A stretch of 64,000 nt of DNA from Actinophytocola algeriensis (lineage in GTDB: Bacteria > Actinomycetota > Actinomycetes > Mycobacteriales > Pseudonocardiaceae), in assembly GCF_014203735.1 (NCBI RefSeq), contig NZ_JACHJQ010000002.1, positions 682,001 through 746,000 on the forward strand, given 5' to 3'. This document shows positions 61,242 to 64,000 of this stretch, in pieces; within the stretch, counting starts at the first letter, position 1, and each line of letters opens with the position of its first letter. A program made the translations under genes and the position numbers. Below the pieces are notes generated by a model. It searched no databases. It was not told the DNA's origin and saw only the letters and a program-made list of their open reading frames with translations.

Positions 61242-62449
61242 AGGCGCTGGTGGTCCTGGGTGCGGCCGACGGTTCGCTGTCGACCTACCGGACCGCCCGC
61301 GCGCTCGGCTACCGCACGATCTGCGTCGACCGGTCGCCGGCCGCGCCCGGGGTGGCGCTCGCCGACGAGTTCCTGCCGCTGTCCACACGCGACACGGAGG
61401 CGATCGCGGCCGCGCTGGCCGGCCGCGACGACCTGGCGGGCGCGCTCGCCCCGTCCACCGACATCGCGCTGCCGACGCTGCTCGCGCTGACCGAACGGCT
61501 CGGGCTGCCGGTCACGATGACGCGGGAGGCGGCCCGCGCGTCGCTGGACAAGCGGCACTTCCGGCGTGTCTGCGAGGAGCTGGGCTTCCCGGCATATCGT
61601 TGGAGCGAGATCACCGACGCGGCGCAGTGGGAGTGGCGCGGCCCCGCCGTGGTGAAGCCGGTCGACGCGCAGAGCGGCCGCGGGGTCACGCGCTGCGTCG
61701 AGAAGTCCATGGTGGACGCCGCGGTCGCCGCGGCACGCGACCTCTCCTACAGCGGCGGTGTCGTGGTCGAGGACGAGGTACCTGGCACGCACTGTGGGTG
61801 CGAGTGCGTGATCTCCGGCGGCGAGGTGGCGTTCCTCGCGCTCACCACGCGCACGCTGTGCCCGCCGCCGCGAGCCGTCACGACCGCGCACCTGATGCCC
61901 TCGGAGGTCCCCGCCGAGGCGCGGCGCGCGGTGGTGACGATGGTCGAGCGGCTCTGCGCGCGACTGCGGTACCGGACCGGCCCGCTGAACCTGGACCTCG
62001 TCGTCGACCGGGACGGCGTGCCGTACCTGATCGAGATGGGCGCGCGGACCAGCGGGAACGGGCTCGACGAGCTGACGTTGCGCTGCCACGGCGTGGACAC
62101 GATCGCCGCCTCGGTGGCGGCGGCCGTGTACGAGCCGATGACGGTCACCCAGCACCCGCCGCGGCCGGCGCTGTGGCAGTCGCTGTCGAGCGACCACGCG
62201 GGCAGGCTCACCGCCGTCCACGGGCTGACCGAGGCGCTGGCGATGCCGGAGGTGGTGGACGTGCGGTTGTTCGCCGGGCCCGGCGACGAGGTCCGCGGGC
62301 ACGACAACGTGGCGGACAAGCTGGGGTACGCGGTGCTGAGCGCGCCGACCACGGCCGGGCTGCGTGCCGCCGCCGAGCGCCTGAACCGGACGCTCGTGTT
62401 CGAGGTGGCGCCGGTGAGCCCGGCGGCGCGAGGAAGGCGAGAGAGCTAG
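61238..62449 (+). CDS. ATP-grasp ligase 2
   Basis: A 403-aa paralogue of the ligase at 56345. The openings nearly match (KALVVLGAADGSLSTYRTAR, LGYRTICVD), as do the ends (LNLDLVVDRDGVPYLIEMGA followed by RTSGNG). The ATP-binding part is VVKPVDAQSGRGVTRC and VVVEDEVPGTHCGCECVISG. Different central residues suggest a different substrate. It likely adds a second group to the same molecule. GTG 61238 overlaps the membrane-protein stop. It is the last gene of the operon. Confidence 0.83.
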   Translation: MKALVVLGAADGSLSTYRTARALGYRTICVDRSPAAPGVALADEFLPLSTRDTEAIAAALAGRDDLAGALAPSTDIALPTLLALTERLGLPVTMTREAARASLDKRHFRRVCEELGFPAYRWSEITDAAQWEWRGPAVVKPVDAQSGRGVTRCVEKSMVDAAVAAARDLSYSGGVVVEDEVPGTHCGCECVISGGEVAFLALTTRTLCPPPRAVTTAHLMPSEVPAEARRAVVTMVERLCARLRYRTGPLNLDLVVDRDGVPYLIEMGARTSGNGLDELTLRCHGVDTIAASVAAAVYEPMTVTQHPPRPALWQSLSSDHAGRLTAVHGLTEALAMPEVVDVRLFAGPGDEVRGHDNVADKLGYAVLSAPTTAGLRAAAERLNRTLVFEVAPVSPAARGRRES

Positions 62450-62514
62450 ATCCTTAAAAGGGAGTGAGAGAAGGAAGCGCTCTCATTGCCTCGCACCGCC
62501 AGGCTACCGGCCGA

Positions 62515-64000
62515 TCACGCGGGCACCAACTGGTTTAGCGTGCCCAGGTCCAGCACCCGCGACCCCTCCGGCAGCCCGTCCGGACGGGTCAGCCCGACGT
62601 AGGTCACCGGCTCGGTCAGCACCAGGTCCGGCGTCCACGTGGTGACCGGGCCGGGCAGCAGGCCGAGCAGGTCGGAGACCATCAGGTACCGCCGCTCGAC
62701 GACCGCGCGGGTCAGCATGCCCGTGGTCAAGCGGTTGTTCTCGACCTGGTTGAAGTTGGGCGAACCGGTCAGGTACAGGTGGGTCCACAGCACCGACCAC
62801 CGCCCGGCCGCGTCCCGGCTGAACACCGCGGGCAGCGCGACCCGGCCGGTGCCGCGCAGGTCCGACCGCGTGCGCACGGTCCGCGCCTCGAAGGGTGCGC
62901 CCTTCTGCGCGCGGTCCCGCACCATCCAGCCGAACATCGACTCGGCGACCGTGTCGAACCCCTCGCCCGCGTAGACGTTCACCTGCGGCACGATCCGCGT
63001 CGCCCCGACCTTGTCGAGTGGCACGTCGATGAACTCGGTCGCGCCGTTCGCCGACTCGGTCAGGTCACCGGAGTACACGACCTCGCCGTCTCGCAGGTTG
63101 GTCCACGACACGTGGCCGCGGTAGCGGAAGTCGTCGTCCAGCAGCAACGCGGACAGGTCGTAGTCGGTGCGCCGCGCCTGCTCCCGCCAGTAGGCGAAGA
63201 ACCGCAGCACCTCACCGTCCACGACGGACCACGAGCCGCGCGGCAGCACCGCGAAGCCGTCCTCGGCCGCCTTGCCGGACAACGGCACCGCGACGGTCAG
63301 CACGGCCGGGTCGACGACGACCGGGCCGAACCCGGACAGCCGGGCGGCCAGCTCGGTGTCGACGATCCCGCGGACCCGGTCGATCACGTCGACCGGCAGC
63401 GGCAGCCGCGCGTCCACGGTGACCCACGCCCGCTTCGCCCGGCCCGCGAACACCCGCGCACTGTCCACACCGGACCGGTTGGCGACGTGCTCCCGCAGCG
63501 AGCACAGGACCCGCCCGGACACCTCACCCACCACGGACTCGAACCCGGTCAGCACCGCGCCGGTGTCGGTCGCCGTGCGCAGCAGCCGGTCCAGCGAACG
63601 CACCAGCATGCCCGGCGCCTTCGCGAGGATCCCGGCGGCGTCGGCCACCCGGCCCGCGCGGAAGGCGAACTCCGCGCGGCCCGCGATGGACCGCACGACC
63701 CGGTCGCCGCGCGCCACGTCGAACACCTCCCGCGCACGGACGAAGCGGTCGTCCTCGTACGGGTGCAGCCCCGCCGCGAGGCGCTTCCACACCTCGGCGT
63801 GCCGCGCGACGTCCCCGAGCTTGCCCTCGTTCGCCGACACGACCGCGTCGAGCGCGCCGAGCAGCACCCGCCGCTCGCTCCTGCGGAACGACCGGAACCG
63901 GGTCGGCGTCGCCAGCGTCACGTCACCACCGCTCGCCCGGCACGCGACCCGCAGCACGTCGACCACCGTGTCGACGGCGACGAGCGGCAGGCCGTGCGCG
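62515..64000 (-). CDS. TerD-like protein of the MXAN_6230/SCO0854 type, 5' part outside window
   Basis: At least 495 codons are open to the window edge with no start needed inside. The visible sequence (HGLPLVAVDTVVDVLRVACR, CRASGGDVTLATPTRFRSFR, then SERRVLLGALDAVVSANEGK) and the TerD-like C-terminal part (AYWREQARRTDYDLSALLLD, DDFRYRGHVSWTNLRDGEVV) match the large proteins called MXAN_6230/SCO0854 family, which carry an N-terminal RING-like zinc motif. That part would lie beyond 64000. Function unknown, with a tellurite/stress-type TerD link. It converges on the glycoconjugate operon. Confidence 0.75.
   Translation of the reverse strand, partial: AHGLPLVAVDTVVDVLRVACRASGGDVTLATPTRFRSFRRSERRVLLGALDAVVSANEGKLGDVARHAEVWKRLAAGLHPYEDDRFVRAREVFDVARGDRVVRSIAGRAEFAFRAGRVADAAGILAKAPGMLVRSLDRLLRTATDTGAVLTGFESVVGEVSGRVLCSLREHVANRSGVDSARVFAGRAKRAWVTVDARLPLPVDVIDRVRGIVDTELAARLSGFGPVVVDPAVLTVAVPLSGKAAEDGFAVLPRGSWSVVDGEVLRFFAYWREQARRTDYDLSALLLDDDFRYRGHVSWTNLRDGEVVYSGDLTESANGATEFIDVPLDKVGATRIVPQVNVYAGEGFDTVAESMFGWMVRDRAQKGAPFEARTVRTRSDLRGTGRVALPAVFSRDAAGRWSVLWTHLYLTGSPNFNQVENNRLTTGMLTRAVVERRYLMVSDLLGLLPGPVTTWTPDLVLTEPVTYVGLTRPDGLPEGSRVLDLGTLNQLVPA

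Noticed and set aside
62465-62485. Terminator after the second ATP-grasp gene
   Set aside because: TGAGAG/CTCTCA gives only a 6-bp stem with a 9-nt loop and no U-tract; too weak to call.

Overview
The window is high-GC, gene-dense DNA from an actinobacterium. It encodes the complete Pup-proteasome system (mpa, dop, pup, prcB, prcA, pafA, pafB, pafC), the mycothiol enzyme MshC, an F420/FMN-type PPOX protein, HelY/TatA/TatC and long-form HisG/HisE. Their neighbourhood resembles the M. tuberculosis Rv2092c-Rv2130c region. Codon use, the two aldo/keto reductases and the gene content suggest Pseudonocardiales (Lentzea/Saccharothrix-like); that placement is inference.

Layout. 1-1643: the first 21 codons of a TetR-type regulator (leftward), a palindromic operator, then a KAS III/PlsC acyl operon. 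1675-4030: an Eis-family acetyltransferase and two DUF4333 proteins with an intrinsic terminator between them. 4169-11725 (leftward): pafB-pafC, a gene-free gap of about 440 nt, then a small membrane protein, tatA-tatC, a lipid kinase and helY. 11871-16915: a lipid/membrane block (FadR regulator + fatty-acid hydroxylase; TetR + MMPL; ArsR-type regulator) separating pafBC from pafA. 17067-25739 (leftward): the proteasome locus mpa-AKR-lipoprotein-dop-pup-prcB-prcA-pafA. Pup ends in GGE, so it needs no deamidation before ligation. 25995-30763: five paralogous single-pass membrane proteins, most with Q/P/G/Y-rich N-termini, surrounding trmI. 30760-36541: M50 protease, RecB-like nuclease, thioesterase, hisE-hisG, HAD phosphatase, PAC2. 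36557-43111: MFS transporter, Phd/PIN toxin-antitoxin pair, mshC, a subtilase with a detached I9-like small protein, a second AKR, and a DUF427 gene preceded by a 31-bp tandem-repeat array. 43132-51370: HrpA helicase, PPOX, YciO, an overlapping HipA-like kinase/DUF3037 pair, and an MFS/HxlR divergent pair.

51394-62449 is the most unusual region. A leftward block (PaaK-like protein and two FemAB/BioF2-like acyltransferases) diverges from a tightly overlapping rightward operon (sugar epimerase, GT2, ATP-grasp, flippase, NodU/CmcH carbamoyltransferase, membrane protein, second ATP-grasp). I read it as a candidate pathway for an exported, carbamoylated, amide-modified glycoconjugate and do not recognise it as a described cluster. 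At the right edge (62515-64000) is the C-terminal part of a TerD-like protein resembling the MXAN_6230/SCO0854 family.

Regulation. At least 14 genes have a TANNNT -10-like hexamer ending 6-7 nt before the start codon, and most of these lack a Shine-Dalgarno sequence, suggesting leaderless mRNAs. They include pafA, dop, pafB, mshC, PAC2 and several regulators. Five strong hairpin terminators lie between transcription units.
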